Of a stretch of DNA of 64,000 nucleotides, positions 51,284 through 63,369 are shown one piece after another; the first letter of the stretch is position 1, and every line of letters begins with the position of its first letter. This DNA comes from CAWJJM01 sp963843275. GTDB taxonomy: Bacteria; Acidobacteriota; Thermoanaerobaculia; Multivoradales; JBCCEF01. Under the pieces are notes generated by a model. The model saw only the letters and a list, made by a program, of their open reading frames with translations. It did no database searches and was not told where the DNA came from. The DNA lies in contig CAWJJM010000004.1 in assembly GCA_963843275.1 (NCBI GenBank), positions 310,001 through 374,000 on the forward strand, in the 5' to 3' direction. A program made the position numbers and the translations under genes.

Positions 51284-54076
51284 GTGTCGTCAGTACGTTC
51301 GTCGAGACCGGCTTTCCTGATCGTCGCGTTGTTGCTCGCCGCGGTGGTCGCCGCCTTGGGCGGGCTGTCCGCCGCCCGTAAGGTCGCCAGCTTCCAGACC
51401 GTGGGCTTCACGGCCCGCGGCGCGGGCGGCCTGCTGGTGGTGACCGCGGTGGACGACGCCGCCACCGGGCTGCGCCCCGGCGACCGGATCGCCTTCGTCC
51501 AGGGACGCGAGGTCCCCGGCCTCGCGGACCTCCGCCACGCGCTGCTCGGGGCCTCCACCTCGCAGCTCGCGGTGATGCGCGGCGACGAGCTGGTCAGCGT
51601 CGACTACGCCCGGCCCCCGCTCGCCATCGACTGGCCCTACCTGGTCCTCGCCCTGATCGGCGCCGTCTACCTGCTGATCGGGTTCTACACCCTGCTCAAG
51701 GACCGCAGCGGCCAGAGCCGCCTGTTCTACCTCTGGTGCCTGGCGTCGGCGGCGCTCTACCTGTTCACCCCCGGGGGCGACTTCGACGCCGCCGGCCGGG
51801 TGCTCTTCGCGGGCGACGCCGTCGCCCGGCTCCTCCTGCCGCCGCTGACCCTGCACCTGTTCCTGGTCTTCCCCAGCCCGGCGGTGGCGCGCCGCCGGCT
51901 GCGCCACGTGCTGCCCTTCCTCTACCTGCCGGCGACCTTCCTCCTGCTGGTCCAGGCCGACCTGGTGGCGACCGGTGGCCGCTGGCTCGCCGGCGGCCGG
52001 CCGCGGGCGGTGCTGCCGGTCCTCGACCGCATCGAGCTCGGCCACCTGGTGCTGTACGCGCTCGCCGCGCTGGCGGTGCTGGTGACGCGCCTGCGCCGCC
52101 GTGACGACTGGGAGCAGCAGCGGCAGATGCAGTGGATCGCCGCCGGTCTCGCCGGCGGCTACGTGCCCTTCCTGCTGCTCTACGTGGTGCCGCTCACCGC
52201 CGGCCTGCACTGGCCGGAGATGGCCACCGCCGCCGCCGTCGTGCCGCTCGGCCTGGTGCCGCTGACCTTCGCCTACGCCATCCTGCGCTACAAGCTGTGG
52301 GACATCGACGTCATCGTCCGCGACACCATCTCCTACACGCTGACGCTGCTGCTCGGGGTGATCGGCTTCTCGCTGGTCAACCTGGCGATCGGGCGCGGCG
52401 TGCCGCCGCAGCTCTCGCTGCTGCGCAACCTGCTGGTCTTCGCCACCGGCCTCGGCATCGCCGGGATCCTGGTCCCCGCCAAGCGTGGCATCTCCACCGG
52501 CCTCGAACGGCTCCAGTACCGCAGCACCTACGGCAAGCGGCGGGCGCTGGTGGACTTCGGGCGCGACCTGTTGCTCGAGCGCGACCTCGACCGCCTGTGC
52601 AACCGCCTGCTGGAGGCGATCGAGGACTCGGTCGGCGTGGTGCGCGGCAATCTCTACCTGGCCGAGGGCACCGCCCTGGTGCCGGTGCGCCCGCAGGCGG
52701 GACTGCCGCCGCGGCTCGCCCTCGACGTTCTCGGCGAGGAGGTGTGGGGCCAGGAGGTGCAGCGGATCGAGGGCGTGGCGCTGCCCGCCGCCGTGACCCT
52801 GCCGGCGCAGCGCCTCTTCGCCGCCGGCTACCGGTACGCGCTGCCCCTGACGGTGCGCGGCAACCGGGTCGGCCTGGTGCTGGTCGGGTTCAAGGAGGAC
52901 GAGCTGCGGTTGTCGAGCGACGACCTCGACCTGCTCCGCCAGCTCCTCGACCACGCGGCGTTGGCGATCGAGAACGCGCAGCTCCTCGACCAGCTTCAGC
53001 ACCGCCTCGAGGAGGTCAGCCGGCTGCAGCAGTACAGCGAGGGGATCATCGAGTCCTCGCCCGCCGGCATCGCAGTGCTCGACCCCGCCGGCCGGGTGGT
53101 GTCGGCGAACCTCGGCTTCGCCGCCGTCGTGGGGCGCGAACGCGGCTCGTTGCTGGGCCGACCGGTCACCGAGCTGCTGCCGGTGGCGCCGATGCCGGAG
53201 CCGGGGAAGGGGCCGGTGGAGACCTCCTTCTGCGACATCTCCGGGCGCGAGCGCCACCTGCAGCTCTCCGCGTCCTCCTTCGCCGGCGACGGCGGCACCG
53301 GCCGCATCCTGGTCATCCACGACGTCAGCGAGCAGGTGGCGATGGAGGCGGCGCTCAAGGAGCAGGACCGCCTGGCGGCGCTCGGCGTGATGGCGGCCGG
53401 CGTCGCCCACGAGGTCAACACGCCGCTGACCGGGATCTCCAGCTACGCACAGATGCTGCTCGCCGACATGAGCGAGGACGACCCGCGGTACGCCCTGCTC
53501 AAGAAGGTGGAGCGGCAGACCTTCCGCGCCTCGAAGATCGTCAACAACCTGCTCGACTTCGCGCGCAGCCGGCAGGGCGAGCTCGGGCCGGTGGCGCTGG
53601 CGCCGGTGGTCGGCGAGTGCCTCGAGCTGCTCCGCGAGCGGCTCGCCAAGCGCCGCATCGCCGTCGAGTGGCAGCCGCCCGATCCCGGCCCGGTGGTGAT
53701 CGGTGACGCCGGGGAGCTGCAGCAGGTGGTGACCAACCTGGTGCTCAACGCCTACGACGCGATGGAGGAGAACGGCGGCACCCTGCGGCTCGAGCTCGGC
53801 GCCGACGGCGGCCGCGCCCGGCTCGCCGTCCGCGACACCGGCGGCGGCATCGCCCCGGAGCTGATGGGCCGCATCTTCGAGCCCTTCGTGACCACCAAGC
53901 TGGGCCGCGGCGGCACCGGGCTCGGGCTGGCCATCAGCCACGACATCGTCCACCACCACGGGGGCGAGCTGACGGTCGAGAGCCCGCCGGGCGAGGGGGC
54001 CTGGTTCACCCTCGTCCTGCCGCTCGCCCCGGACGCCGCGCCGCAGGGCGGAGCCGGCGCGGAGACGACGAGGTAA
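51284..54076 (+). CDS. Membrane sensor histidine kinase (PDZ, GAF, PAS, HisKA, HATPase)
   Basis: A 930-residue kinase. One N-terminal membrane helix leads to a periplasmic PDZ-like domain (about 35-110; TGLRPGDRIAFVQGREV). Several membrane helices (about 115-395) precede a GAF domain (about 420-570) and a PAS domain (about 585-680; IIESSPAGIAVLDPAGRVV). The HisKA domain has H709 in GVAHEVNTPL, and the HATPase has N-box NLVLNAYDAMEENGG, DTGGGIAPE and GRGGTGLGLAIS. GTG 51284 is preferred to TTG 51263 because the sigma54 start and GGAGGGGG lie just before it. It pairs with the regulator 13 nt downstream, its presumed phospho-acceptor. Confidence 0.9.
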   Translation: MSSVRSSRPAFLIVALLLAAVVAALGGLSAARKVASFQTVGFTARGAGGLLVVTAVDDAATGLRPGDRIAFVQGREVPGLADLRHALLGASTSQLAVMRGDELVSVDYARPPLAIDWPYLVLALIGAVYLLIGFYTLLKDRSGQSRLFYLWCLASAALYLFTPGGDFDAAGRVLFAGDAVARLLLPPLTLHLFLVFPSPAVARRRLRHVLPFLYLPATFLLLVQADLVATGGRWLAGGRPRAVLPVLDRIELGHLVLYALAALAVLVTRLRRRDDWEQQRQMQWIAAGLAGGYVPFLLLYVVPLTAGLHWPEMATAAAVVPLGLVPLTFAYAILRYKLWDIDVIVRDTISYTLTLLLGVIGFSLVNLAIGRGVPPQLSLLRNLLVFATGLGIAGILVPAKRGISTGLERLQYRSTYGKRRALVDFGRDLLLERDLDRLCNRLLEAIEDSVGVVRGNLYLAEGTALVPVRPQAGLPPRLALDVLGEEVWGQEVQRIEGVALPAAVTLPAQRLFAAGYRYALPLTVRGNRVGLVLVGFKEDELRLSSDDLDLLRQLLDHAALAIENAQLLDQLQHRLEEVSRLQQYSEGIIESSPAGIAVLDPAGRVVSANLGFAAVVGRERGSLLGRPVTELLPVAPMPEPGKGPVETSFCDISGRERHLQLSASSFAGDGGTGRILVIHDVSEQVAMEAALKEQDRLAALGVMAAGVAHEVNTPLTGISSYAQMLLADMSEDDPRYALLKKVERQTFRASKIVNNLLDFARSRQGELGPVALAPVVGECLELLRERLAKRRIAVEWQPPDPGPVVIGDAGELQQVVTNLVLNAYDAMEENGGTLRLELGADGGRARLAVRDTGGGIAPELMGRIFEPFVTTKLGRGGTGLGLAISHDIVHHHGGELTVESPPGEGAWFTLVLPLAPDAAPQGGAGAETTR

Positions 54077-54089
54077 AGTCCTCCGCGTC

Positions 54090-55469
<1,380 letters not shown>

Positions 55470-55483
55470 CCCCCCGGGCGGCG

Positions 55484-56975
55484 ATGGCGACCCTGCGCGA
55501 GCTGCCGGCTGCGGCCGTGGCCCTCTGCCTGGCGCTGGCGCCGGTCGGGGCGGCGGCGCCGCAGCCTCCGCTCGACCCGGACCGCGTCCCCCTGCTGGCC
55601 GAGCTCTCCTCCGGGGAGCACCCGGAGCTGCCGGCGACCGACCCGGCGGTGCCGTCGCCCGGCGAGATCCTCGGCTATCCCCTGGGGCAGCGCTTCACCC
55701 GCGACGAGGGGATCCGCCGCTACCTCTCCGCGCTGGCGACGGCGTCCGACCGCGTGGCGCTGTGGGACTACGGCACCACCTACCTCGACCGGCCGCTGAC
55801 CCTGGTCGCGGTGTCGAGCGCCCGCAACATCGCGCGGCTCGACGAGATCCGCCGCGACCGCGCCCTGCTGGCCGATCCCGCGGCGCTCTCCGCCGGCGAG
55901 CGCGAACGTCTCGCCGACCGGCTGCCCGCCGTGGTCTGGCTGGCCTACGGCATCCACGGCAACGAGTCCTCCTCCTCCGAGGCGGCGCTGGCAACGGCCT
56001 ACCTGTTGGCGGCCGGCCGCGGCCCCGGCGCCGAGCCGCTCGACGACCTGGTGGTGCTGATCGACCCGGTGTCGAATGCCGACGGCCGGGAGCGCTACGT
56101 GACCGCCTACCAGGAGCGCAGCGGCCGCCTCGCCGACGCCGATCCGGCCGCGGCCGAGCACCGCGAGCCGTGGCCGGGCGGCCGCACCAACCACTACGGC
56201 TTCGACCTCAACCGGGACTGGGCGTGGGGCACGCAGCGCGAGACGCGCTTCCGGATCGAGGCGATGCGGAGCTGGGAGCCGCAGGTCTACGTCGATTTTC
56301 ACGAGATGTCCCCGGAGGCGACCTACTTCTTCCCGCCGTCGGCCGACCCCGTGAACCCGGACATCGACCCGCGGGTCGTGCGGTGGCTCGACGTCTTCGG
56401 CCGCGGCAACGCCGCCGCCTTCGACCGCATGGGGTGGCTCTACTACAAGGCGGAGCGCTTCGATCTCTTCTACCCCGGCTACGCCGACTCCTACGCCAGC
56501 TTCCGCGGCGCGGTGGGGATGACCTACGAGGTGGCCGGCGGCGGGCGCGCCGGGCGCGCCTACCGGCGGGCGGACGGCAGCCTGCTCTCGCTGGCCGACC
56601 GCATCGCGCGGCACCTCACCGCGTCGCTGGCGACGGTCCACACCGCCGCCGGCGAGCGCCACCACCTGCTCGTCGATTTCCTCGCCGCCCGCGCGGCGAG
56701 CGCCACGCGCCCGGGGCCCGAGTACCTGTGGACGGACGACCAGCCGGAGGCCGCGGCGATGGCGGCGACCCTGGCGTTGCACGGCATCGCGGTGGGGCGC
56801 CTGCCGGCGGAGCGCACCCTCCCCGCCCGCCACCCCGGCGCCGCCGCCGGCGCGGCGGCCCCGCGCACCTTCCCCGCGGGCACCTGGGTGGCGAGCTCGG
56901 TGCAGCCGCTGGGCAACCTGGTCCGCTCGCTGCTCGAGGCCGAGACGCCGATGCCGGCGGACTTCCTGAGCCGGG
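55484..56975 (+). CDS. Secreted M14 zinc carboxypeptidase, N-terminal part (frameshifted gene)
   Basis: The gene starts at ATG 55484 with a signal peptide (about 1-23). The M14 domain has the zinc pair H158-G-N-E161 (YGIHGNESSSSEAALA), DPVSNADGRERY, the substrate-binding segment FDLNRDW, the third zinc ligand in VYVDFHEMSPEATYFFPP, and a C-terminal Glu in GMTYEVAGGG. Close to 56975, one extra G in a GGG run shifts the frame. Removing it joins ADFLSRQRE to VEQDLDAAFYDVTAWSLPLAFNVE, a sequence normal for this family. Without the shift the full protein would be about 911 residues. Confidence 0.85.
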
Positions 56976-58220
56976 CAGCGGGAGCGCGTCGAGCAGGACC
57001 TCGACGCCGCCTTCTACGACGTCACCGCCTGGTCGCTGCCCCTCGCCTTCAACGTGGAGACCTGGCGCGTCGAGAGCGGCGCCGAGGCGGCGCCCACCGC
57101 CGCCGCGCCCCCCTCGGTGGCGGCGCCCGCACCGCCCGAGGCGGTGGCGCCGGAGGCCACGGCGGTGGGATGGCTGCTGCCCCCCTCCGGTGTCGCCTCC
57201 TACCGGATCGCGGCCCAGCTCGAGAACGACGGGGTCCGCTTCCGGGTGGCGCTGCACGACCTGCGCGTCGGCGGCCACTCCTACCCCCCCGGCACCCTGT
57301 TCGTCCCCCGGGTCGGCAACCCGGCGACGACCGCCGGCCGCCTCGCCACGCTGGCCCTCGACGCCGACGTCCCGCTCGAGCCGGCCGCCACCTCCTACAG
57401 CTCCGGCGGGATCTCGCTCGGCTCGCCGCGGATGGCGGACGTCGGGCCCGCGCACGTCGCCCTGCTCTCCGGCGAGGGCGTCGACCCCGGCTCCTTCGGG
57501 GCGCTGTGGTTCCTGCTCGACCGGCAGGTCGAGACGCGGGTCACCTGCCTCCCCGCGGCGGCGGTCGGCGACGTCGACCTGACGCCCTTCACCGTGCTGG
57601 TCCTCCCGGACGGCGACGGCTGGGAGGGCGCGTTCGACGAGGACGGCGGCGCCGCCGTGGAGCGCTGGGTGCGCGGCGGCGGCGTGCTCGTCGCCGTGGG
57701 CGGGGCGATCGACTGGCTGCGGGCGCGCTCCCTGACCACGGTGACGGAGGCCGACCCGGGCGCCGACGCGGACGCCACCGGCGACGACGTGGCGCCCGGG
57801 ACGACCGCAGCGGGAACGTCGGGCGCCGGGGCCGCCGCGCCCCCGATCGACCGCCCGCTCGAAGTCCCGGGCGCCGTGGTGGCGACCGAGCTCCGCGACG
57901 GCCATCCGCTGACCGCCGGCCTGCGCTCGGCACCGCCGGTCCTGTTCGCCGGCGGCCACCTGCTGCTGCCGACCGGCGAGCCGCAGACCGACGTGCTCAC
58001 GGTCGTGCGGCGCCCGGACCCGGTGCTCGCCGGCTTCGCCTGGCCGGAGTCGCGCCAACGGCTCTCCGGGGCGCTGCTCGTCGCGGCCCAGCGGGTCGAC
58101 CGCGGCGAGCTGGTCCTGTTCTCCCAGGATCCGGCCTTCCGCGGCTTCTGGCGCGGCACCTTCCCGCTGCTGCTGAACGCCGTGCTGTTCGGGCCGGCGC
58201 TCCTCGCCGCCGGCGACTGA
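56976..58220 (+). CDS. M14 carboxypeptidase, C-terminal part (after frameshift)
   Basis: This is the continuation of the gene at 55484 in the +1 frame. It begins QRERVEQDLDAAFYDVTAW and runs through a Pro/Ala-rich linker to GWLLPPSGVASYRIAAQLENDGVRFRVALHDL and a glutamine-amidotransferase-like region (LVLPDGDGWEGAF, VRGGGVLVAVGG), then RGELVLFSQDPAFRGFWRGTFPLLLNAVLFGPAL at the end. This accessory C-terminal region is typical of large secreted M14 proteins in Acidobacteriota and Bacteroidota. The first internal start codon is GTG 57054, but independent translation is unlikely. Confidence 0.8.
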   Translation, partial: QRERVEQDLDAAFYDVTAWSLPLAFNVETWRVESGAEAAPTAAAPPSVAAPAPPEAVAPEATAVGWLLPPSGVASYRIAAQLENDGVRFRVALHDLRVGGHSYPPGTLFVPRVGNPATTAGRLATLALDADVPLEPAATSYSSGGISLGSPRMADVGPAHVALLSGEGVDPGSFGALWFLLDRQVETRVTCLPAAAVGDVDLTPFTVLVLPDGDGWEGAFDEDGGAAVERWVRGGGVLVAVGGAIDWLRARSLTTVTEADPGADADATGDDVAPGTTAAGTSGAGAAAPPIDRPLEVPGAVVATELRDGHPLTAGLRSAPPVLFAGGHLLLPTGEPQTDVLTVVRRPDPVLAGFAWPESRQRLSGALLVAAQRVDRGELVLFSQDPAFRGFWRGTFPLLLNAVLFGPALLAAGD

Positions 58221-58283
58221 CCCCACCCCGCCGGGGGAGGCGCCCCTCGCGGCGTCGGGACGGCCGCCGCGGCCCGCCGCGCG

Positions 58284-59393
58284 TCAGCCGGCGAGCCGCT
58301 CGGCTGCCGCGAGGACGCGCAGGAAGTTCTCGCCGAGGATCATGCGGACCACGCGGGGCGGCACGCCGCGGTCGAGCAGGGCGGCGGCCAGCGCCGGGTA
58401 GCGCGAGACGTCCTCGAAGCCGACCGGCACCTCGGGGATGCCGTCGAAGTCGCTGCCGATGCCGACGTGCTCCTCGCCGGCCACCGCCAGCAGGTGCAGC
58501 ACGTGGTCGACGAGCCGCGCCAGCGGCACCGGCGGCAGCGGCCGCTCGGCGGTGACCTCGACGCCGACCCGGTGCTCCGCCGCGGGCGTCTGCCGCCCCT
58601 CGGCCGCGAGCTCGCGGCTCCGGCGCACGATCTCCACGGTGCGCTCGGCGTTGACCAGGGCGGCGTCGGGGTCGAGAAAGGCGGGATAGGCGTTGGCGGC
58701 CACCAGGCCGCCGGAGCGCGCCACGTCGCGCACCAGGCCGTCGGGGAGGTTGCGCGGGTGGTCGCACAGCGCCCGCGCCGAGCTGTGACTGGCGATCACC
58801 GGCCCGCGCACGGCGTCGAGAGCGTGCAGCACCGCGTCGTCGGAGACGTGGGAGACGTCGACCAGCATCCCGCGGCGGCGCATCTCGCGGACGATCTCGA
58901 CCCCCTCGTCGGAGAGCCCGCCGTGTCGCGGCGCGTCGGTCGAGGCGTCGCACCATTCGTGGCTGCGCACGTGCGTGGGGGTGACGTAGCGCACCCCCCA
59001 GGCCGCGCAGCGCTCGAGCGCGCCAGGCTCCAGCAGCGGCCGGCCGTTCTCGAGCCCCAGGAACACCGCCACGGCGCCCGCGCCGGCGGCGCGCCGCGCG
59101 TCGTCGGCGGTCACGGCGACCTCGAGCTCGCCGGGCACGAGCTGCTCCTCGACCCGCCGGTAGAGCTCGCGGGCGTGCGCCCAGCCGGCGGCGGGATCGA
59201 GGAAGGCCGGCACGTAGAGCGCGAAGAAGGGCGAGGTGACGCCGCCGGCCCGCAGGCGCGGCAGATCGACGTGGCCATCCGCGAGGCTTTGGCGGAGGTC
59301 CGCGGGCTCGTGGAAGAGGCGGTCGGGCACGTCGGTGTGCCCGTCCACCACCACGGCCCCGCGCAGCTCCGTGGCAAGGGCGCCGAGCTCCAT
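58284..59393 (-). CDS. Membrane dipeptidase, M19 family
   Basis: A 369-residue renal-dipeptidase-type metalloenzyme that splits dipeptides, often those with D-amino acids. The metal sites are visible: DGHTD near residue 17, FLGLENG, VSHVSDDAV, ASHSSARALCDHPRN and GIGSDFDGIPEVP. No signal peptide is present, so it is probably cytoplasmic. TACACT lies 7 nt before ATG 59393 with no Shine-Dalgarno sequence, suggesting a leaderless transcript. It faces the M14 gene tail to tail. Confidence 0.93.
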   Translation of the reverse strand: MELGALATELRGAVVVDGHTDVPDRLFHEPADLRQSLADGHVDLPRLRAGGVTSPFFALYVPAFLDPAAGWAHARELYRRVEEQLVPGELEVAVTADDARRAAGAGAVAVFLGLENGRPLLEPGALERCAAWGVRYVTPTHVRSHEWCDASTDAPRHGGLSDEGVEIVREMRRRGMLVDVSHVSDDAVLHALDAVRGPVIASHSSARALCDHPRNLPDGLVRDVARSGGLVAANAYPAFLDPDAALVNAERTVEIVRRSRELAAEGRQTPAAEHRVGVEVTAERPLPPVPLARLVDHVLHLLAVAGEEHVGIGSDFDGIPEVPVGFEDVSRYPALAAALLDRGVPPRVVRMILGENFLRVLAAAERLAG

Positions 59394-59729
59394 GGTGGCT
59401 AGTGTAGTCGCTCGCCGGAGCCGCCCGTCGTGCGCTCGCGAGCCCTACACCGTGATCAGGGTGATGCCCCGGCCACCGATCCGCAGATCTACGCGCTCGG
59501 CCTGGCCATCCTGCTGGCCGCCGCCGCCGGCGCCGGGAAGATCGCGGCCTCCTCGCCGGTTGTACACGGCGGAACCTGCCGTAGCCCCCGACGCAGCGGA
59601 GAGGTGACAAGCGCTCCGGCGATCGGCTAATGTAGCGGGTTCCGGCGGCGCCCCCGCGGCGCCGGCCCCGTGCCGCGCGTCGGGCTCCGGCACGGATCCC
59701 AGGCTCCTCAACGGAAGGAAACGAACGCC
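59394..59729. other. Intergenic region between the M19 gene and rpmE
   Basis: No gene is recognised in this 336-nt divergent region; short ORFs in it have no coding character. It contains the M19 -10 box on the minus strand (59406-59401) and, near the right end, the rpmE promoter at 59604-59633. The leader of rpmE is about 90 nt long. Confidence 0.4.
59604..59633 (+). promoter_or_regulatory. Sigma70-type promoter of rpmE
   Basis: GTGACA (59604-59609) and TAATGT (59628-59633) are 18 nt apart, placing the start near 59640. Confidence 0.55.
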
Positions 59730-59939
59730 GTGAAGAACGACCTCCACCCCGAGCTCCACCCGGTGACCGCGGTCTGCGCCTGCGGCAACACCTTCGAGAC
59801 CTACTCGACCAAGGACGAGCTGCGCCTCGAGATCTGCAACGAGTGCCACCCCTTCTTCACCGGACGGCAGAAGCTGATCGACTCCGCCGGTCGTGTGGAG
59901 CGGTTCCAGCGGCGGTACTCGCAGCAGCGCAACGGTTGA
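59730..59939 (+). CDS. rpmE: 50S ribosomal protein L31 (zinc-binding form)
   Basis: A 69-residue L31 from GTG 59730, with GGAAGGAAA about 9 nt upstream. The sequence HPVTAVCACGNTFETYSTK...LEICNECHPFFTGRQK carries the paired Cys residues of the zinc-containing type. It is the first gene of the rpmE-prfA-TPR-prmC-murA group, a common bacterial order apart from the TPR gene. The hairpin at 59946-59968 lies between it and prfA. Confidence 0.96.
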   Translation: MKNDLHPELHPVTAVCACGNTFETYSTKDELRLEICNECHPFFTGRQKLIDSAGRVERFQRRYSQQRNG

Positions 59940-59945
59940 TCCTCC

Positions 59946-59968
59946 GGCGGGCGGCCCCTCCGCCCGCC
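59946..59968 (+). terminator. Intercistronic hairpin between rpmE and prfA
   Basis: A perfect 9-bp GGCGGGCGG/CCGCCCGCC stem with a five-base loop starts 7 nt after the rpmE stop. There is no T tract and prfA begins 18 nt later, so it may be an attenuator or mRNA-processing signal rather than a full terminator. Confidence 0.45.
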
Positions 59969-59986
59969 GCCCCCTGGGCCCGCCCC

Positions 59987-61054
<1,068 letters not shown>

Positions 61055-61192
61055 GCCCCGGCCCTCGGGCCTCTCCCCGGCGTCCCCTGTCCCGTTTTCG
61101 CGGCTCGCGGAGACTCTATGTGCGAGGACGGCCGCGGGGCACGGCCTGACGCCGCGCCCGGACGGCGTCCGCGAGCTCCGAGGCGCCGCGCG

Positions 61193-62446
61193 ATGGACCA
61201 TCCCAGGGCGACCGACCTGACCCGGTGGCTGGGCGCGCCCGGCGGCCGTGTCGAGGACCGCCGCCTGCTGGCGCACCTGCTGCGCTGCCCGCGCTGCCGG
61301 CGGCGGGCGCTCTCGCGTCTGGAGGCGGGCGCGGCCGCCGCCGCCGGCCCGCTGCGCCCGGCGCCCCCGGCTGCCGTGCCGCCGGTCGGCGAGCTGGTCG
61401 CCGCCCTGCTCGACGAACCCGCCGCGCGCCGCGAGGTCCGGGTGCGCGCCAGCCGCCGCCTGCACCGCCTCGACCTCGCCGAGGCGCTGACCGCCGCCAG
61501 CGGCGCGGTGGCGGCCGAGGACGCCGGGGAGGCCGCGGCCCGGGCGCGCCTCGCCCTGCTCGTCCTCGAGCGCCTCGACGAAGCGTTCCACGGCCGCGGC
61601 CCGCTGGCCGCCGCCGCGGCGCGCGCCGCGGTGGCGCTCGGGGACGCGTTGCGCCGCGCCGGCGAGCTCGACGAGGCGGAGGGCGCCTTCGAGCGCGCCG
61701 CCCGCGACCTCGCCACCAGCGGCGATCCCTCCGCCGAGCCCCGGCTCGAGCACCGTCTCGCCACCCTGCGGCGCGCCCAGGGGAGGCTCGACGAGGCGGC
61801 ACGCCTGCTCGACCGGGCCGCCCACCGGCCGCCCGCCGGCGATGCCGACCACGGGGCCGAGGTGCTGCTCGACCGCGGCCGTCTCGAGCTCGAGCGCGGA
61901 CGCCCGGGCGAGGCCCTCGAGCCGCTGCTCGCGGCCCTCGGCCGGGTCGACCCGCTGGGCGATCCGGAGCTGGCGGCGGCGATCCGGCGGACGCTGGCCT
62001 GGGCGCTGGTGCGCTCGGGGCGCCCCGCCGAGGCCGGCGAGGTGCTGGCCCGGGCGCGGCCGGGGGCGGCGGCGGAGGAGGAGCCGTGGCTCGCCGGCGT
62101 CCTGGCGGCGGCCGACGGCGACCTGGGACGCGCCGAGGAGCTCCTCGCGACGGCGGGGGAGGCCTGCCGGCGCCAGGGCCGCGCCTGGGACGCGGCCCGC
62201 GTCGGGCTCGACCTCGCCGCCGTCTACGCCCGACAGGGACGCGGCGCGGAGCTCGAGGCGCTGGCCCGCCGCCTGGCCCCGCTCCGCTTCTCGCCACATC
62301 TCGACCGCCGGGCGCTCGCCGCCCTGACGGCCTTCCTCCACGCCGCCGAGCGCGGCCGTGCCGAGCCCGCCCTGGTCGCGCGGGCGGCGCGCCACCTCGA
62401 GCGGGTCGGCCAGCCGCGGGAGCGGCGCGCCGGCAGCGCGGGCTGA
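61193..62446 (+). CDS. TPR-like helical repeat protein with N-terminal Cys pair
   Basis: A 417-residue protein of unknown function. The N-terminus (HLLRCPRCRRRAL) has a CPRC pair preceded by His, like a zf-HC2 anti-sigma motif. The rest is Ala/Leu/Arg-rich helical repeats of TPR type (GDALRRAGELDEAEGAFERAA, RLDEAARLLDRAA). No membrane segment is present. ATG 61193 is preferred on codon bias; ATG 61118 has a better-placed GGAG but the extra 25 codons have poor GC3. It is inserted between prfA and prmC, so it is probably co-transcribed with translation genes. Confidence 0.7.
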   Translation: MDHPRATDLTRWLGAPGGRVEDRRLLAHLLRCPRCRRRALSRLEAGAAAAAGPLRPAPPAAVPPVGELVAALLDEPAARREVRVRASRRLHRLDLAEALTAASGAVAAEDAGEAAARARLALLVLERLDEAFHGRGPLAAAAARAAVALGDALRRAGELDEAEGAFERAARDLATSGDPSAEPRLEHRLATLRRAQGRLDEAARLLDRAAHRPPAGDADHGAEVLLDRGRLELERGRPGEALEPLLAALGRVDPLGDPELAAAIRRTLAWALVRSGRPAEAGEVLARARPGAAAEEEPWLAGVLAAADGDLGRAEELLATAGEACRRQGRAWDAARVGLDLAAVYARQGRGAELEALARRLAPLRFSPHLDRRALAALTAFLHAAERGRAEPALVARAARHLERVGQPRERRAGSAG

Positions 62447-62490
62447 GCGCCGCCGGCGCCGCGCCCGCGGCCCGCCGGTAGACTGCCCCC

Positions 62491-63354
62491 GTGCCCGCTG
62501 CCGACCGCGTCGACGGTCTCCTCTCCCGCGCCCGCGCGCGCCTCGCCGCGGCGCCCTTCCGCCCCTCCACCCGCGAGGCGGCCCTCCTGCTCGGCCACGT
62601 GCTCGGGCTCTCCGAGGCCCAGGTCCTCGCCCGTGGGGAGGCGTTGGTGCCGGCCCCGGCGCGGCAGCGCTTCGCCGCCCTGCTGGAGCGCCGCCTGGGT
62701 GGCGAGCCGGTCGCCTACCTGACCGGCGAGCGGGAGTTCTACGGGCGGCCCTTCCGGGTCGACCGCCGGGTGCTGATCCCACGGCCGGAGACCGAGCACC
62801 TGGTGGAGGCCGCGCTGGCCCTGCCGCTGCCGGCGGCGCCTCGCCTGCTCGACGTCGGCACCGGCTCCGGCTGCCTGGCGCTCACCCTGGCGCTGGAGCT
62901 GCCGGCGGCGCGGGTGGTGGCCACCGACGTCTCCCCGGGAGCCCTGGCGGTGGCGGCCGGGAACCGGGCGCGGCACGGCCTGGAGCGGCGCGTCGACCTG
63001 GTGGCGGCGGACCTCGCCGCCGGGCTGCGGCTCGACCGCTTCGATCTGCTGGTGAGCAACCCACCCTACGTCGACCGCCGCGACGCACCGCGGTTGTCGC
63101 CCGAGGTGACCGGGTTCGAGCCCGGCGCCGCCCTGTTCGCGGCGGACGGGGGTCTCGCCACGCTGACGGCGCTGCTCGCCGCCGCGGGCGCCGGCCTACG
63201 CCCCGGCGTCCCGCTGCTGCTCGAGATCGGCCGCGGCCAGCTCGCCGCGGTCGAGCACGCCGCCTCGGCATCGCGGTTGCACTTCGCCGGGGTGCACGCC
63301 GACTACGCGGGCATCCCCCGCATCGTCCACCTCGAGACCCGGCCGCGGCCGTAA
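62491..63354 (+). CDS. prmC: Release-factor glutamine methyltransferase PrmC
   Basis: A 287-residue PrmC (HemK), which methylates the Gln of the GGQ motif in release factors. An N-terminal helical domain (about 1-80) precedes the SAM-binding motif DVGTGSGCLALTLA and the catalytic NPPY at 190-193, with the family segment YLTGEREFYGRPFRVDRRVLIPRPETE. It starts at GTG 62491, with TAGACT 6 nt upstream and no ribosome-binding site, so a leaderless transcript is possible even inside this gene cluster. Confidence 0.95.
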   Translation: MPAADRVDGLLSRARARLAAAPFRPSTREAALLLGHVLGLSEAQVLARGEALVPAPARQRFAALLERRLGGEPVAYLTGEREFYGRPFRVDRRVLIPRPETEHLVEAALALPLPAAPRLLDVGTGSGCLALTLALELPAARVVATDVSPGALAVAAGNRARHGLERRVDLVAADLAAGLRLDRFDLLVSNPPYVDRRDAPRLSPEVTGFEPGAALFAADGGLATLTALLAAAGAGLRPGVPLLLEIGRGQLAAVEHAASASRLHFAGVHADYAGIPRIVHLETRPRP

Positions 63355-63369
63355 CCGGAGACCCCCCAC

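Noticed and set aside
59946..59968. Full transcription terminator between rpmE and prfA
   Set aside because: The stem is perfect but has no T tract, and prfA follows 18 nt later in a conserved gene order, so it is listed only as an intercistronic hairpin.
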